From contig NZ_NEFZ01000004.1 in the NCBI RefSeq assembly GCF_002135205.1, forward strand, positions 186,001 to 250,000: a stretch of 64,000 nucleotides of DNA, in the 5' to 3' direction. Numbering within the stretch: position 1 is the first letter of the stretch; every line of letters starts with the position of its first letter. Source of the DNA: Acinetobacter sp. ANC 4204 (GTDB lineage: Bacteria > Pseudomonadota > Gammaproteobacteria > Pseudomonadales > Moraxellaceae). The notes below the pieces were generated by a model, which was given only the letters and a program-made list of their open reading frames with translations, searched no databases and was not told where the DNA came from. A program made the position numbers and the translations under genes. Shown here piece by piece: positions 28,411 through 39,001 of this stretch.

Positions 28411-29199
28411 TTATAAAACCCGAGATAAGAAGTTTTGAGTACGCTCTTCTTTGGGATGCTCCAGAACCTGTTGAACGCTACCTTGTTCAACTATTCTCCC
28501 CTGATCCATAAACACCACATGGTCGGCAACTTCTCGTGCAAAAGCAATTTCATGCGTTACAATTACCATGGTTTTACCTAATTTCGCCAAGCTTTTGATT
28601 ACATTCAAGACTTCTCCTACCAACTCAGGGTCCAAGGCGGACGTTGGCTCATCAAATAAGATCACTTTGGGGTCTAATGCTAAAGCTCTGGCAATCGCAA
28701 CACGCTGCTGCTGACCACCAGAAAGTTGTTTGGGCCATGCTTCAACCTTATCTCTTAGCCCCACTAAACCCAATAATTGATTGGCTTTTAAAATGGCTTG
28801 ATCTTTGCTGAGTTTTTTATGCGCTAGAGGTGCTTCAATAATATTTTTCAAAACATTTAAATGTGGAAACAAATTAAAATTCTGAAAAACATAACCCACC
28901 GATTTACGCTGTTTTAAAATATCTCGCTCTTTTAATTCATAAAGTTTATCGCCTTTTTTCCGATAGCCGATAAACTCATCATCAATTTGAATAAAACCTG
29001 CATCTACACGTTCTAAATGATTTATCGTTCGTAATAACGTTGATTTACCTGACCCTGAAGGACCAATAATTACCGTGACAGAGCCAGCTGGAATATCAAG
29101 GCTAATATCGTGTAATGCCGCATGTCCTGCATAGTTTTTAAATACATGGCTCACTTGAATATGACCATTTGCAGGAGATGTTGCTTGATTAATGATCAT
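28411..29199 (-). CDS. polar amino-acid ABC transporter ATPase
   Basis: A 262-residue importer ATPase of the GlnQ/TcyC/TcyN type. Walker A is GPSGSGKST, the signature [15 protein letters not shown], Walker [13 protein letters not shown], and the switch histidine is in [19 protein letters not shown]. An AGGAGC site precedes the ATG, and the start overlaps the permease gene by 11 bases. It energises import through the adjacent permease, and is the last gene of the eight-gene operon that begins at 36133. By analogy with TcyN of Bacillus, the substrate is probably cystine-like or S-substituted cysteine, which is inference. Confidence 0.9.
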   Translation of the reverse strand: MIINQATSPANGHIQVSHVFKNYAGHAALHDISLDIPAGSVTVIIGPSGSGKSTLLRTINHLERVDAGFIQIDDEFIGYRKKGDKLYELKERDILKQRKSVGYVFQNFNLFPHLNVLKNIIEAPLAHKKLSKDQAILKANQLLGLVGLRDKVEAWPKQLSGGQQQRVAIARALALDPKVILFDEPTSALDPELVGEVLNVIKSLAKLGKTMVIVTHEIAFAREVADHVVFMDQGRIVEQGSVQQVLEHPKEERTQNFLSRVL

Positions 29200-30106
29200 A
29201 ACTAGCTCCTATACGCGGTTGAGTCGTGTGTGGCTGCGTTTTCTTGAAAAAAGCAAAACTATTAATGGCTGATTTCCGCTCGCCTTTTGCCAATATTTTT
29301 TCGATATACCATTGGACGATGGAAAAAACACTGGTGACGATGACATACCAAACGGCAGCAACCATCAACAATGGAATCACTTCTTGGTTACGGTTATAGA
29401 TCATTTGTACGGTGTAAAAGAGCTCAGGCATTGCTAAAACATACACAATTGATGTGCCTTTAGATAAACCGACACATTCGTTGATAATCGCTGGAATGAT
29501 ACTGCGAATAGATTGCGGTAAAATAATACGTGTTGTACGACGCCACCATGACAAACCCAACGCTGCTGCTGCTTCAAATTGACCATGATCGACCGACAAA
29601 ATCCCACCACGGATGACTTCCGCGGTATAAGCGCTTTGTACAATCACCAAACCGACTAAAGCCGTTGAAAATTGATCCAATGCATTGATGGTTTTAAACT
29701 GGGCAAAGACCGTGTCGGTAAACGGTACACCGACATTAATATATTCATATAAATAAGAAAAGTTATAGAGAATAATCAATACCAACAGCAGTGGTAATGA
29801 TCTGAACATCCAGATATACACCCATGCCAATGAGCGAATTAACCATGAGGAAGACAGTCTCATCATGGCTACAATGGTGCCCAAAATTAAACTAAACACG
29901 ATTGACCAAAAGGTCAGTTTCAGAGTCATCAACAAACCCTGAAGAATCGCAGGGTCAAAGAACCACTGTCTAAAAACAGGCCATCCCCAGTTTTTGTTGG
30001 AAAAAATCGACTCAGCAACCACTGCAATAATTAATACTGAAAATGCGACTCCAATGTAGCGCAGTGGATGACGTGCTGGAACGATTTTATAATGCTCTAG
30101 ACTCAT
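29189..30106 (-). CDS. polar amino-acid ABC transporter permease
   Basis: A 305-residue inner-membrane subunit of the HisMQ type. It has an N-terminal helix near residues 16-32, then a five-helix core that begins with [20 protein letters not shown] and includes the EAA loop ([24 protein letters not shown]). Only one permease gene is present, so it probably acts as a homodimer, unlike the TcyL/TcyM pair in Bacillus. It starts inside the end of the GNAT gene (four-base overlap) behind an AAAGGAGG site. Confidence 0.9.
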   Translation of the reverse strand: MSLEHYKIVPARHPLRYIGVAFSVLIIAVVAESIFSNKNWGWPVFRQWFFDPAILQGLLMTLKLTFWSIVFSLILGTIVAMMRLSSSWLIRSLAWVYIWMFRSLPLLLVLIILYNFSYLYEYINVGVPFTDTVFAQFKTINALDQFSTALVGLVIVQSAYTAEVIRGGILSVDHGQFEAAAALGLSWWRRTTRIILPQSIRSIIPAIINECVGLSKGTSIVYVLAMPELFYTVQMIYNRNQEVIPLLMVAAVWYVIVTSVFSIVQWYIEKILAKGERKSAINSFAFFKKTQPHTTQPRIGASYDH

Positions 30107-30651
30107 GCGACCTCCTTTTGCAGTAACGTCTTTCTAAAAGGAAGCCCACCATGTAAAGGTGCTCCAATATAACGATCAAAATTAAAATCTGGAGTGAGTT
30201 CAAACTGCGGTTCATAGCCTAGACTCAAATACAATTTCACGGCTGGAATTTGTTTAAACCCTGTGGTAAGAAAAATCTTGCTATACCCCGCAGCAAGCGC
30301 ACTTCGTTCCAGCTCTTTGACTATTTTTGCAGCCAGCCCTTGTTTACGTAAGTTTTGATGTGACCAAATCCGTTTCAGCTCTGCGGTTTCTGCGTCATAG
30401 CGTTTATAGGCACCCATTGCAATCACTTCATCATCACGTTTCAGTACCACAAACAATCCATGTGGCGGTAAAAAATCTTCCGCCCCTTCATAGCGTTCCC
30501 GATGTGTGGCTTTTTTACGTTCATCAATGACTTGAGCATCTTGACGTGAAAAAAAATCACCATAAATTTCTTCATATTCAGCAAATAACTGATCCAGTAA
30601 AGGCTGTGCTTCAGGCACATCAACAGGCATTTGGATAAATTTTTCTTGCAT
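30103..30651 (-). CDS. GNAT acetyltransferase in the sulfur-salvage operon (SnaA/SnaB-like role)
   Basis: A 182-residue GNAT protein. The acetyl-CoA loop is in RIWSHQNLRKQGLAAKIVKELER, followed by KIFLTTGFKQIPAVKLYLSLGYEP, the usual C-terminal strand-helix-strand. It sits between the transporter permease and a binding-protein gene, overlapping the former by four bases. In the Bacillus ytm and yxe operons the equivalent gene N-acetylates S-alkyl or S-succinyl cysteine as the first step. Assignment to that step rests on operon context and not on a recognised motif. Confidence 0.82.
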   Translation of the reverse strand: MQEKFIQMPVDVPEAQPLLDQLFAEYEEIYGDFFSRQDAQVIDERKKATHRERYEGAEDFLPPHGLFVVLKRDDEVIAMGAYKRYDAETAELKRIWSHQNLRKQGLAAKIVKELERSALAAGYSKIFLTTGFKQIPAVKLYLSLGYEPQFELTPDFNFDRYIGAPLHGGLPFRKTLLQKEVA

Positions 30652-30660
30652 AATGACCTC

Positions 30661-31629
30661 TTATTTATCCTGAATCAGTGGGTTAATCACTGATTGTGGA
30701 ATTCCTTCATTTTGTAAATTCCAACGTGATAGGGCTTGGGTATATGTCCCATTCGTAATGACCCCGTTTATAGATGATTGAACAGTATTCACTAAGCCTG
30801 TACCCTTTTTCACAGCAACAGCAACCGACCACGTCCCATCTAATGCGCCCACAGCCTTAATATTGGCACCATTGGCTTGTTGCCATACACCCATTACATT
30901 GGGAATGAGGTAGGCATCGACACGGCCAGATTGCAATGCCAAAGCCGCAGCTGCACCATCTTCCAAATAAATGGGCTGTGCTGGGTTCAACCCTTTTTGT
31001 CGATTGTTTTCAATCCAATTCAACAGTAGCCGTTCTTGATTGGTGCCAGAACCAACCACAATTTTGAGTCCAGCAATATCATCAGGCATTCTAATTGCTT
31101 GGATTTTGCTGTCTTTGGTCACATAAAAAGCCAACATATCCTGACGATAGGTTGCAAAATCGTATTTCTGCTTACGTTGTTCTGTGACCGCAATATTACT
31201 GAATACAGCATCGAATTTTCCCGATGCCAAACCAAGTGGCCAGTTTTCCCACGAGGTTGGAATCACTCGGAGCTTGAGACCTAAACTGTCGGCAATTAAC
31301 TGTGCAATATCAATTTCACTACCTATACGGGTCTGGTTATCTTCGGCCAGAACATGGAGGGGTGGAAAACTGTTGGTTCCCACAGCAACAGTAAAATAAC
31401 CCTCATTTACAAACTTAAAACCTTGAGGCAATTGAGCAATTGCCTCTAGATTTTTAGTCGTATGAATAGCCACCGTGTTATTTCTTAAAGTCTGTTGCTC
31501 TTTTTCTGAAAAAGCAGTTTTCAAATGATTTTCTTGCACATGAGTTGCTGTCTCATTGTTATAGCAACCCATCACACTTAAAGTCACCAGTGTCAGACCA
31601 AAAGCCACCGCTGTCTGGGCGTTATACAT
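30661..31629 (-). CDS. amino-acid ABC transporter substrate-binding lipoprotein 1
   Basis: A 322-residue periplasmic binding protein of the family 3 (GlnH/TcyA/TcyJ) type. A signal peptide ends at Cys22 (VMGC), so it is lipidated. The two-lobe fold shows [16 protein letters not shown], the ligand-loop region FDAVFSNIAVTEQRKQKYDFA and [13 protein letters not shown]. It is a clear tandem paralogue of the next gene, colinear over nearly all of the mature protein. A GGGAG site precedes the ATG. Confidence 0.9.
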   Translation of the reverse strand: MYNAQTAVAFGLTLVTLSVMGCYNNETATHVQENHLKTAFSEKEQQTLRNNTVAIHTTKNLEAIAQLPQGFKFVNEGYFTVAVGTNSFPPLHVLAEDNQTRIGSEIDIAQLIADSLGLKLRVIPTSWENWPLGLASGKFDAVFSNIAVTEQRKQKYDFATYRQDMLAFYVTKDSKIQAIRMPDDIAGLKIVVGSGTNQERLLLNWIENNRQKGLNPAQPIYLEDGAAAALALQSGRVDAYLIPNVMGVWQQANGANIKAVGALDGTWSVAVAVKKGTGLVNTVQSSINGVITNGTYTQALSRWNLQNEGIPQSVINPLIQDK

Positions 31630-31630
31630 T

Positions 31631-32632
31631 TTAGTCTCCCAGCCCTGGCGGGTTAATGACAGAATGTTGAATCGCTTCTGCCTGTGCTCCCCACCGTTTT
31701 AAGACTTTTTGATATTCTCCCGTTTGAATTACCCCGTTTAAAGCCGTCTGTACCGCATCAACCAAACCACTGCCTTTTTTGAGCGTGACACCCAATTCGG
31801 CAGATCGTGTTCCTCCCCCAAGTGCTGTCCCTGCCAAACGGATTTTTGCACCATTTGCCGCTTGCCATGCATAGGCAACATTAGGACCAAATAAAGCATC
31901 AACTCGCCCAGACTGGAGCGCCAAACTTGCAGATGCACCATCATCGTAATAAAGAGCCCGCCCCGGTGGCAGCCCTTTCTTTTTATTGTCCTCAATCCAG
32001 TCCAGCAGTACTTTTTCCTGATTGGTACCAGAACCAACAATCACTTTTAAACCAGAAATATCATCAGGACCTTTGATCGTTTTAACTTTACTTTTCTCTG
32101 CAACGTAAAAAGCCAATACGTCTTGGCGATAAGTCGCAAAATCAAATTTCTCTTTACGTTCTTTGGTCACGGTGACATTGGCAATGGCAGCATCATATTT
32201 GCCACTAATCACCCCGAGTGGCCAGTCCTCCCAAGACGTTCGAACTAATTTCAGCTTTAAACCCAAACTGTCTGCAATCAAACGGGCAATATCAATTTCA
32301 GTACCAATATAGGTTTGATTATCAGGCCCCAATACACTTAAAGGTGGCGCTCCTGAAATAGCAGCAACGGTAAAATAACCCGTATTTACAAACTTAAAAT
32401 CTTTTGGAATTTTTTGACTGGCTTCCGCATTGTGAGCAACATGAATCGGTGTCATATTCTCTTTCAACTTTGCAAGCTCACGGCTATAAAAATCGGTTTT
32501 ATCGGTCGCTTTTGCAGACTCGGCTGTTGATCTAGCCGTTTGTGTAGATGCCTGTTCTTTACCACATCCAACCAGAGAAATGCCTAGAAACAGTGCCAAA
32601 GCAATTGTCAAAGGTGTTTTATTCAACCGCAT
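31631..32632 (-). CDS. amino-acid ABC transporter substrate-binding lipoprotein 2
   Basis: A 333-residue paralogue of the preceding binding protein. The start at 32632 is chosen because AAGGAAC lies just upstream and the signal peptide then has normal length, with lipobox LVGC at Cys23. Motifs parallel the first copy: [50 protein letters not shown]. It differs at ligand-proximal positions (AIAN versus VFSN; SGAPPL versus TNSFPPL), so the two copies may bind different sulfur compounds, as TcyJ and TcyK do in Bacillus. The gene start overlaps the monooxygenase gene by 14 bases. Confidence 0.9.
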   Translation of the reverse strand: MRLNKTPLTIALALFLGISLVGCGKEQASTQTARSTAESAKATDKTDFYSRELAKLKENMTPIHVAHNAEASQKIPKDFKFVNTGYFTVAAISGAPPLSVLGPDNQTYIGTEIDIARLIADSLGLKLKLVRTSWEDWPLGVISGKYDAAIANVTVTKERKEKFDFATYRQDVLAFYVAEKSKVKTIKGPDDISGLKVIVGSGTNQEKVLLDWIEDNKKKGLPPGRALYYDDGASASLALQSGRVDALFGPNVAYAWQAANGAKIRLAGTALGGGTRSAELGVTLKKGSGLVDAVQTALNGVIQTGEYQKVLKRWGAQAEAIQHSVINPPGLGD

Positions 32633-33962
32633 GAATCTGTTCCTTTTCTGATGATTCAAATTGATTTTCTGGTCGCTTTAAACCAAAACTAGAGCGTAAA
32701 GTAGTGCCTGGATATTCGGTACGATATAGCCCGCGCTGTTGTAGCAATGGCACAACTTTTTCGATGAAGGTATCTAAAGTTTTAGGGGTTGCACCCGCAA
32801 TAATGAAGCCATCTGTCGCCTCTTCTTTTACCCAGAGTTCTAACTGATCTGCGACTTCTTCTACCGTTCCAGCAAAAGGTGGACGTGGTGTGGCAGATTG
32901 AAGTGCGACCTGACGTAGGGTTAAATTCTCTGCTTTGGCTTTGCGTTTAATTTCATCAGTACCACTTTTGAAGCTGTTTTCACCCAGTGTGCCTAGTTCT
33001 GGAAATGGTGCATCCAGTTCATACTGAGAAAAATCATGGTGTTCAAAGAAGCGCCCCAAATAATTCAGTGCGTCCTCTATCGTCACCAAAGCAGCAGTTT
33101 CAAGATATTGACGCTCTACGTCCTCAGCAGAATCTCCAATCAAGACTCCAATGCCTTGGAAAATCAGCAAATCATCTGCGTCACGACCATTCTTAATCAC
33201 TTGTTGTTTCACATCTAAGTAAAATGCTTGTGCTTCTTCCAAAGAGGCTTGATGGGTAAAAATCGCATCGGCATGTTTCGCGGCTAATGCACGACCTGCA
33301 CCTGATGCCCCTGCTTGGAATAGAATCGGGCGGTCTTGTGGCGAACGCTCTACATTGAGTGGCCCTGCCACTTCAAAATGTTTACCTTTATGATTCAAGG
33401 TATGTAATTTACTGCGTTCAAAGAATTGCCCTGTTCCTTTATTGCGAACGAAAGCACCCTCACCCCACGAGTCCCAAAGCCCTTTGGCCACTTGCAAATA
33501 TTCATCTGCAATTTCATAACGTTGACTGTGCTCAGGATGCTGTTTGCGGGTATGATTTTTTGCAGTACCTTCAAGTGGTGTCGTTACGACATTCCATCCC
33601 GCACGTCCGCCACTTAAATGATCCAGACTGGCAAACTGACGCGCAATGGTAAACGGCTCGCTATACGAGGTCGACACCGTACCCACCAAACCAATATTTT
33701 GCGTCACACTGGCTAGGGCTGAAAGCAACGTAATCGGTTCAAAACGATTCAGAAAATGAGGAATTGATTTTTCATTGATATATAGACCATCAGCCACAAA
33801 GACAAAATCAAACTTTGCCTGTTCTGCCTGAAGCGCTACATTTTTGGCAAATTCAAAATTAATACTGGCATCGACCACCGCTTCAGGATGGCGCCATGCA
33901 GACATATTTCCGTTTGCACCGTGTAAGATAGTTCCAAGGCGAATTTGTTTGTTATTACTCAT
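32619..33962 (-). CDS. LLM flavin-dependent monooxygenase, NtaA/SnaA/DszA type (CmoJ-like)
   Basis: A 447-residue flavin-dependent monooxygenase that needs reduced FMN from a separate reductase. Family marks are [43 protein letters not shown] and [24 protein letters not shown] 33962 is used because AGAGG lies upstream; a longer frame to 33995 would run into the deacylase gene. The Bacillus homologue YtnJ (CmoJ) oxidatively cleaves the C-S bond of N-acetyl-S-substituted cysteines, and DszA and NtaA act on sulfone and aminoacetate substrates. The operon makes the C-S role the best guess. Confidence 0.88.
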   Translation of the reverse strand: MSNNKQIRLGTILHGANGNMSAWRHPEAVVDASINFEFAKNVALQAEQAKFDFVFVADGLYINEKSIPHFLNRFEPITLLSALASVTQNIGLVGTVSTSYSEPFTIARQFASLDHLSGGRAGWNVVTTPLEGTAKNHTRKQHPEHSQRYEIADEYLQVAKGLWDSWGEGAFVRNKGTGQFFERSKLHTLNHKGKHFEVAGPLNVERSPQDRPILFQAGASGAGRALAAKHADAIFTHQASLEEAQAFYLDVKQQVIKNGRDADDLLIFQGIGVLIGDSAEDVERQYLETAALVTIEDALNYLGRFFEHHDFSQYELDAPFPELGTLGENSFKSGTDEIKRKAKAENLTLRQVALQSATPRPPFAGTVEEVADQLELWVKEEATDGFIIAGATPKTLDTFIEKVVPLLQQRGLYRTEYPGTTLRSSFGLKRPENQFESSEKEQIHAVE

Positions 33963-33963
33963 G

Positions 33964-35115
33964 TTAGACCTCTGCGTTTTTATGAATAGACTCAAGTGCT
34001 TGTGTTGCTAAGGCAGCAAAGTACTGAGCAGCTGGATAAATTAAGGATTCATTGGGTTGATATTGTGGGTGATGCAAACCGAAGTGACTGGCACTGCCGA
34101 TACTGACAAATGCACCGGGGATCTGTTCTAAATAGGCGCCAAAATCTTCACCGATCAAATAAAGCGGCGCCTCTTGCACCTCATAACCTTGCGCATGTGC
34201 AACGCTTTGACTCAGTTCAGCCCATGTTGCAGTGTTGATTAATGCAGCGGGGCCATTGTCCCAATCCACAGCAATCTCAACTGAATGAGCAAGTGCAATA
34301 CCTTGTGCAATTTGTTTAAGTTTTTGTTCAACGGCTAGGCGAACCTCTGGAGAATGGGTTCGTACCGTGCCCTCCAAGTGCGCTTCTTCTGGCAAGATGT
34401 TCCAACTGGTGCCTGCATGCACTTGGGTGATACTGATCACACAGGTATCCAAATTATTTATGCTGCGACTGGCAATGGTTTGCGCTGCACTAATCAACTG
34501 TGCTGCGACAACGATTGGATCTTTGGTTTCATGCGGACGCCCTGCATGACCGCCCTTGCCTTTAATCACAATTTTGAAGCGGTCAACGTTGGCATAAAAT
34601 CCACCAGCACGTGTCGCAAAAGTGCCTAGAGGCAACTCAGGGACATTATGAAAACCGAAAATGGCGGATACATCTTCCAAGGCGCCACTATTGATTACCT
34701 CATAAGCACCACTATAGGTTTCTTCAGCGGGCTGAAAAATAACGCGTACCGTACCTTTTAGTTCAGACACTTGCGCTTTAAGTAAAATCGCAGCGCCTAA
34801 AATGGTTGAGCTATGTAAATCATGTCCGCAGGCATGCATGACCCCATCGTGAGTCGAACGAAAGTCTTGTTCGATTTCTTCATGAATGGGTAAAGCGTCG
34901 ATGTCTGCTCGAATAGCGACAATTGGATGACCCGTGCCAATATCCGCAATCAGTCCCGTTTTTAAACCCCAAGTTGAGGTTTCAATGCCATATTCAGACA
35001 ACCATTGTTTTAACTTATCGGTGGTTCGAAACTCTTGCCCAGATAATTCTGGATGACGATGTAATTCATGTCTCCAACGGAGCAACTGCTGTTCCAGTAA
35101 TGATCTATTTGGCAT
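33964..35115 (-). CDS. M20-family N-acyl amino-acid deacylase (SndA/YxeP-like)
   Basis: A 383-residue zinc amidohydrolase of the M20D (IAA-leucine/hippurate hydrolase) group. It starts [10 protein letters not shown], then [21 protein letters not shown] carrying metal ligands, PAEETYSGA with the catalytic glutamate, and a dimerisation domain ([17 protein letters not shown]). The ATG at 35115 follows a GGGGAA site and does not overlap the previous gene. In the S-(2-succino)cysteine and S-methylcysteine pathways of Bacillus this enzyme removes the N-acetyl group to return cysteine. It lies one base from the monooxygenase start. Confidence 0.88.
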   Translation of the reverse strand: MPNRSLLEQQLLRWRHELHRHPELSGQEFRTTDKLKQWLSEYGIETSTWGLKTGLIADIGTGHPIVAIRADIDALPIHEEIEQDFRSTHDGVMHACGHDLHSSTILGAAILLKAQVSELKGTVRVIFQPAEETYSGAYEVINSGALEDVSAIFGFHNVPELPLGTFATRAGGFYANVDRFKIVIKGKGGHAGRPHETKDPIVVAAQLISAAQTIASRSINNLDTCVISITQVHAGTSWNILPEEAHLEGTVRTHSPEVRLAVEQKLKQIAQGIALAHSVEIAVDWDNGPAALINTATWAELSQSVAHAQGYEVQEAPLYLIGEDFGAYLEQIPGAFVSIGSASHFGLHHPQYQPNESLIYPAAQYFAALATQALESIHKNAEV

Positions 35116-35128
35116 CAATTTCCCCAAC

Positions 35129-36133
35129 TCAGGCTGCAAGCACAGCATGCTGTGCCAGTAAAGTTAGAGATTTCAGACGTGTTGCATGATCCAACAGTGG
35201 CGATTCCACAATAAATTCATGGATACCAAATTGTTGATGCAAAGCATGTAATTGCTGATGAACATCATCGACCGTCCCTTTGATAATATTCAGTTGCTCT
35301 TTTTTAAGGCTTTTAATTGCAGATTGAGCTTGTCTCGAAAACTCTTGCCCGCTTTGTTCATTCGGTATCTTTACGCGTTGACCATTCTCAAGCTCCAACG
35401 TCCAAACAGATAGTCCTGCTGCCAGTTCTTCCGCTTGATCGCGGCTATCTGCCACAATAATTTGTGCAGCAACAATCGCCTTTTTCCCAGAGGAGTAGCT
35501 TGAGTAAGTTTGCAAAGCATCTTGAAGCAAGTTGGCATCGCCATTCAAATGCGCAGCAAATACGAAATTCCAGCCTAAATCTGCTGCAAGTCGAGCACTT
35601 TCAATGCTCGCACCCAATAAAAACTTTTCTGCAAGTTGCTGAGGTGCTGGTGTTGCAGCAACCTGATCAGGCTGATTTCGATCTAACTTTGCATGTAAAT
35701 AATGATCTAATGCTTGTAACTGCGCCTTAAAGTCGCCCTTTTGTGTCTGATCTAAACCCAGCTGTAATGCTTGAGTTGAAACAGGAAAACCACCAGGTGC
35801 TTTGCCTACACCTAAGTCCACGCGGTTATGCGCAAGACTGGCCAAAACATTAAAATTTTCCGCAACTTTATAAGGACTGTAGTGCTGCAACATCACCCCA
35901 CCCGAGCCAATTCGAATACTTTTAGTCTGTGCCAACAACCATGCAATCAAGATTTCAGGTGATGGACTAGATAACAAAGCCGTGGAATGGTGCTCAGCAA
36001 CCCAATAACGATAGAAACCTAACGCTTCTGCTGTTTGAGCAATTTGCAATGCATTTTTAAATGACTGTTCCGCACTGATGCCTTCAGCTTTTGGGCATTT
36101 ATCCAGTATGCTTAATTTATAACTCAGCCCCAT
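35129..36133 (-). CDS. LLM flavin-dependent oxidoreductase, MsnO8/CmoO-like
   Basis: A 334-residue luciferase-like protein, shorter than and unlike the NtaA-type enzyme two genes down. It starts LSYKLSILDKCPKAEG and has the LLM-core segments FYRYWVAEHHSTALLSSPSPEILIA (near residues 40-65), RIGSGGVMLQHYSPYKVAENF and RVDLGVGKAPGG. This matches the YtmO (CmoO) class, which accompanies CmoJ in the Bacillus operon. It is the first gene of the eight-gene operon, directly behind the divergent AT-rich promoter region. Which of the two monooxygenases carries out C-S cleavage cannot be told from sequence. Confidence 0.86.
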   Translation of the reverse strand: MGLSYKLSILDKCPKAEGISAEQSFKNALQIAQTAEALGFYRYWVAEHHSTALLSSPSPEILIAWLLAQTKSIRIGSGGVMLQHYSPYKVAENFNVLASLAHNRVDLGVGKAPGGFPVSTQALQLGLDQTQKGDFKAQLQALDHYLHAKLDRNQPDQVAATPAPQQLAEKFLLGASIESARLAADLGWNFVFAAHLNGDANLLQDALQTYSSYSSGKKAIVAAQIIVADSRDQAEELAAGLSVWTLELENGQRVKIPNEQSGQEFSRQAQSAIKSLKKEQLNIIKGTVDDVHQQLHALHQQFGIHEFIVESPLLDHATRLKSLTLLAQHAVLAA

Positions 36134-36446
36134 TTTCTATTTTCCAGAAGATTTAAAGTTGGAACCTATTAAACAAATTTACGGTTTGAAAATTAAATAT
36201 TAAATAAACTTAAAGTTATATAAAAAAGAGCAAAAACTAATTTTAAATAGAAAATAATCTATTATAAAAAATAATGAATTACTTATTTAAAAACACAAAA
36301 AAAACTTTTAATTAAAAATGATATTAAAATGACTATTTAATATTTAACAATAAAAAAACAGTCTATATATTGACTCACAGAATACACACATTCTTTCGTT
36401 TATTGATTCAAACAAAGCCATCCAAATCACATCAGTGGAAAACATA
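36134..36446. promoter_or_regulatory. AT-rich divergent control region of the sulfur-salvage operon and receptor
   Basis: This stretch separates the first operon gene from the divergent receptor gene. No open frame looks coding. It is extremely AT-rich, especially 36170-36360, with many A and T tracts. A small inverted repeat AGAAT-N6-ATTCT lies at 36379-36394, about 55 bases before the receptor ATG. I see no Fur-box match, which fits control by sulfur rather than iron. Confidence 0.5.
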
Positions 36447-38984
36447 ATGCTGCAATTCAAGTTAAAACAGCCTCTGCCTGAAAAGCCGGGTTTTAAAATA
36501 TCCCCTCTCTATCAATCCATTTTTTTTGCATTAACTTGCGGAGTGACAGGTTCGCTCTATGCAGAAGATATTCAGCAAAAAGATGTGACACCTGTTGAAA
36601 AAGAAGATGTTCAACAACTCGAAAGTGTGGTGGTGGTAGGTAACCGTGGTGGTATTCGTACCATCACTGAAAGCCCTGCACCCGTGGACATCATTAGTGG
36701 TGAACAACTCGTTAAACAAGGTAACACCCTTGCTTTAAGAGATATTTTGGCAAAAGTGATTCCCTCTTTTAGTGTGGCTACCGTACCTAGCCAACCCGAT
36801 GGTTATGGGGCTGTTGCACGTTCTGCGGGTTTACGTGGCTTGGGTGGTGGGCATACACTCGTGCTGGTCAACGGTAAACGTCGCCATGTCGGTGCTTTGG
36901 CCATTAACAAATACGGTTTTGGCGAGGGCTACCAAGCAGCGGACTTAGATCTGATTCCAATTGGTGCTATTGCACGAGTTGAAGTTTTACGTGATGGAGC
37001 AGCCGCTCAATATGGCTCCGATGCGATTGCAGGGGTAATCAATATTGTGCTCAAATCAGCAGATCATGGTGGCAATATTAGTGCCACCTATGGTGGTCGC
37101 GAGCATTATTCAGGCACTGACCGCAATGGAGAAACCTTCCAACTGAATGCCAACGTTGGTGCATCATTGGGTCAAGACGGATTTATTAATTTTGGTTTTG
37201 ACCTAAAAAATCAGGATGCTACCACCCGTGCAGGGGCCGTTTCGGGCAACATTTATTCAAAAGTAAATGGTCAAGATGACCCGCGTGAAGCAACTGTAGA
37301 TCGTAATTTAAATAAATTAGGTCTGCCATCAGTTGAACAGTTTAATGTTTCTGCAAATGCTGAGCTTCCTCTAAGCGATGCAGCCACGTTATATAGTTAC
37401 ACCACCGCGGGCTGGCGTGATGCCTCGACTGGTGCATCTTACCGTCGTCCAAATTCCAGATCAGGCATTGTTGAAATCTTTCCAAATGGTACAACCCCCG
37501 ATGTCATTTTAAGTGAAACGGATGTGCAAACCGTTTGGGGACTAAAAGGAGATAACGTGCTCGGTTGGGCATGGGATGTGAGTAGTTCTTATGGTAAAAA
37601 TACACAAGACCACTCCACTGAAAATAACTTAAATCCATCTCTTGGGCCGTCTAGCCCAACATCATTTGGCTTACAAAAATACGATGCCTATCAATGGGTC
37701 AGCAATCTTGATTTTAAAAAGACCTTTGATATTGGAATTGGTGCAACGCCACTAAATGTTGCTTGGGGACTAGACTATCGTAAAGAAGGTTGGTCTTCTA
37801 AAGCCACCGACCCTTTAGCCTATAAAAATGGCGGTTATATTATTCCTACAGGTGATAATGCGGGTTTAACTGCGACTGTGGGAACTTTTGGTGCTCGTGT
37901 ACTGTTACCTGAAGATGAAGCCGATATTAGCCGTAGTAACACCGCCGCCTATTTAGACTTAGGTTTAGATGTGACTGACAACTGGTTTGTGGGTTTAGCG
38001 GGTCGTTTTGAGCATTATGATGACAGTTCAGGCGATACATTTAATGGTAAAATTAACAGCCGTTATGAGTTCAATCCTCAACTGGCGATACGTGGGACAG
38101 CCAGTACAGGCTTCATTGCACCCTCGTTATACCAACAAGGTTTTGCCAGTACGGGTATTGTCAGTACAGTAAATAACGGTGTTCGCTCCGATGTCTACAG
38201 TAAGTCGGTACGTACCGACTCTGCGCTGGGTCAAGCTCTCGGTGCAGAAGCACTCGATCCAACCAAATCGACCAACTTTTCACTAGGCCTAACCTATAGC
38301 CCATTTAAAAACTTTAATCTTGCAGTCGATGCTTATCGTATAGAGCTGAAAGATCGTATTGCGTCTACGGCAGGTCTTACAGGAACGGGCATCAATAACA
38401 TCTTGGCAGCAAACGGTTTTTCCAACGTCAACTATGTCACCTATTATGCCAACTTATTTGATACAGAAACCAATGGTGTCGATGTTGTTGCAGACTACAC
38501 CCAACAACTAGAGAAATATGGTCGTATCCGCTGGAGCTTAGGTTTCAACTGGAATGAAACAGATATTACAGCCATCGCGGATAATCCAAGTCAATTGGAC
38601 GGTATCAATATTGATCGTATCACCCGTCGTACCAAGGGCATGATTACCGATGCAGATCCGAAAACCAAATTCACGTTGGCTGCAAATTGGCAATACGCAA
38701 AACTGGATTTAAATACTCGCCTATCACGCTATGGTAGTTACATTGCACGCAGTGAAACAGCAGCTACAGATCAAACTTTTGGTGCCAAATGGATTGTGGA
38801 TCTAGATGCCACATATAACTTTACGGACAGTCTATCCTTTACTTTAGGTGCAGACAATTTGTTCAACACTTACCCTGAAAAATCGAACATTGTTGATGGC
38901 TTAGGTGAGAATTACTATGCACAGCTTTCACCTTTTGGACTCTATGGTGGTTATTACTACGGACGTGTTAATTACCGCTTCTAA
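36447..38984 (+). CDS. TonB-dependent outer-membrane receptor beside the sulfur operon
   Basis: An 845-residue receptor. A long N-terminal lead (signal anchor about residues 22-39) precedes a TonB-box-like segment and a plug domain (SVVVVGNRGGIRTITESPAPVDII, RVEVLRDGAAAQYGSDAIAGVINIVLK). A barrel follows, ending in a terminal Phe (GRVNYRF). ATG 36447 is preferred over a GTG at 36435. It lacks an STN domain. Divergence from the operon, the shared promoter region and the absence of a Fur box suggest it imports a sulfur-containing substrate across the outer membrane; this is inference. Confidence 0.88.
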   Translation: MLQFKLKQPLPEKPGFKISPLYQSIFFALTCGVTGSLYAEDIQQKDVTPVEKEDVQQLESVVVVGNRGGIRTITESPAPVDIISGEQLVKQGNTLALRDILAKVIPSFSVATVPSQPDGYGAVARSAGLRGLGGGHTLVLVNGKRRHVGALAINKYGFGEGYQAADLDLIPIGAIARVEVLRDGAAAQYGSDAIAGVINIVLKSADHGGNISATYGGREHYSGTDRNGETFQLNANVGASLGQDGFINFGFDLKNQDATTRAGAVSGNIYSKVNGQDDPREATVDRNLNKLGLPSVEQFNVSANAELPLSDAATLYSYTTAGWRDASTGASYRRPNSRSGIVEIFPNGTTPDVILSETDVQTVWGLKGDNVLGWAWDVSSSYGKNTQDHSTENNLNPSLGPSSPTSFGLQKYDAYQWVSNLDFKKTFDIGIGATPLNVAWGLDYRKEGWSSKATDPLAYKNGGYIIPTGDNAGLTATVGTFGARVLLPEDEADISRSNTAAYLDLGLDVTDNWFVGLAGRFEHYDDSSGDTFNGKINSRYEFNPQLAIRGTASTGFIAPSLYQQGFASTGIVSTVNNGVRSDVYSKSVRTDSALGQALGAEALDPTKSTNFSLGLTYSPFKNFNLAVDAYRIELKDRIASTAGLTGTGINNILAANGFSNVNYVTYYANLFDTETNGVDVVADYTQQLEKYGRIRWSLGFNWNETDITAIADNPSQLDGINIDRITRRTKGMITDADPKTKFTLAANWQYAKLDLNTRLSRYGSYIARSETAATDQTFGAKWIVDLDATYNFTDSLSFTLGADNLFNTYPEKSNIVDGLGENYYAQLSPFGLYGGYYYGRVNYRF

Positions 38985-39001
38985 AATCATTTAAATCTAA
39001 A

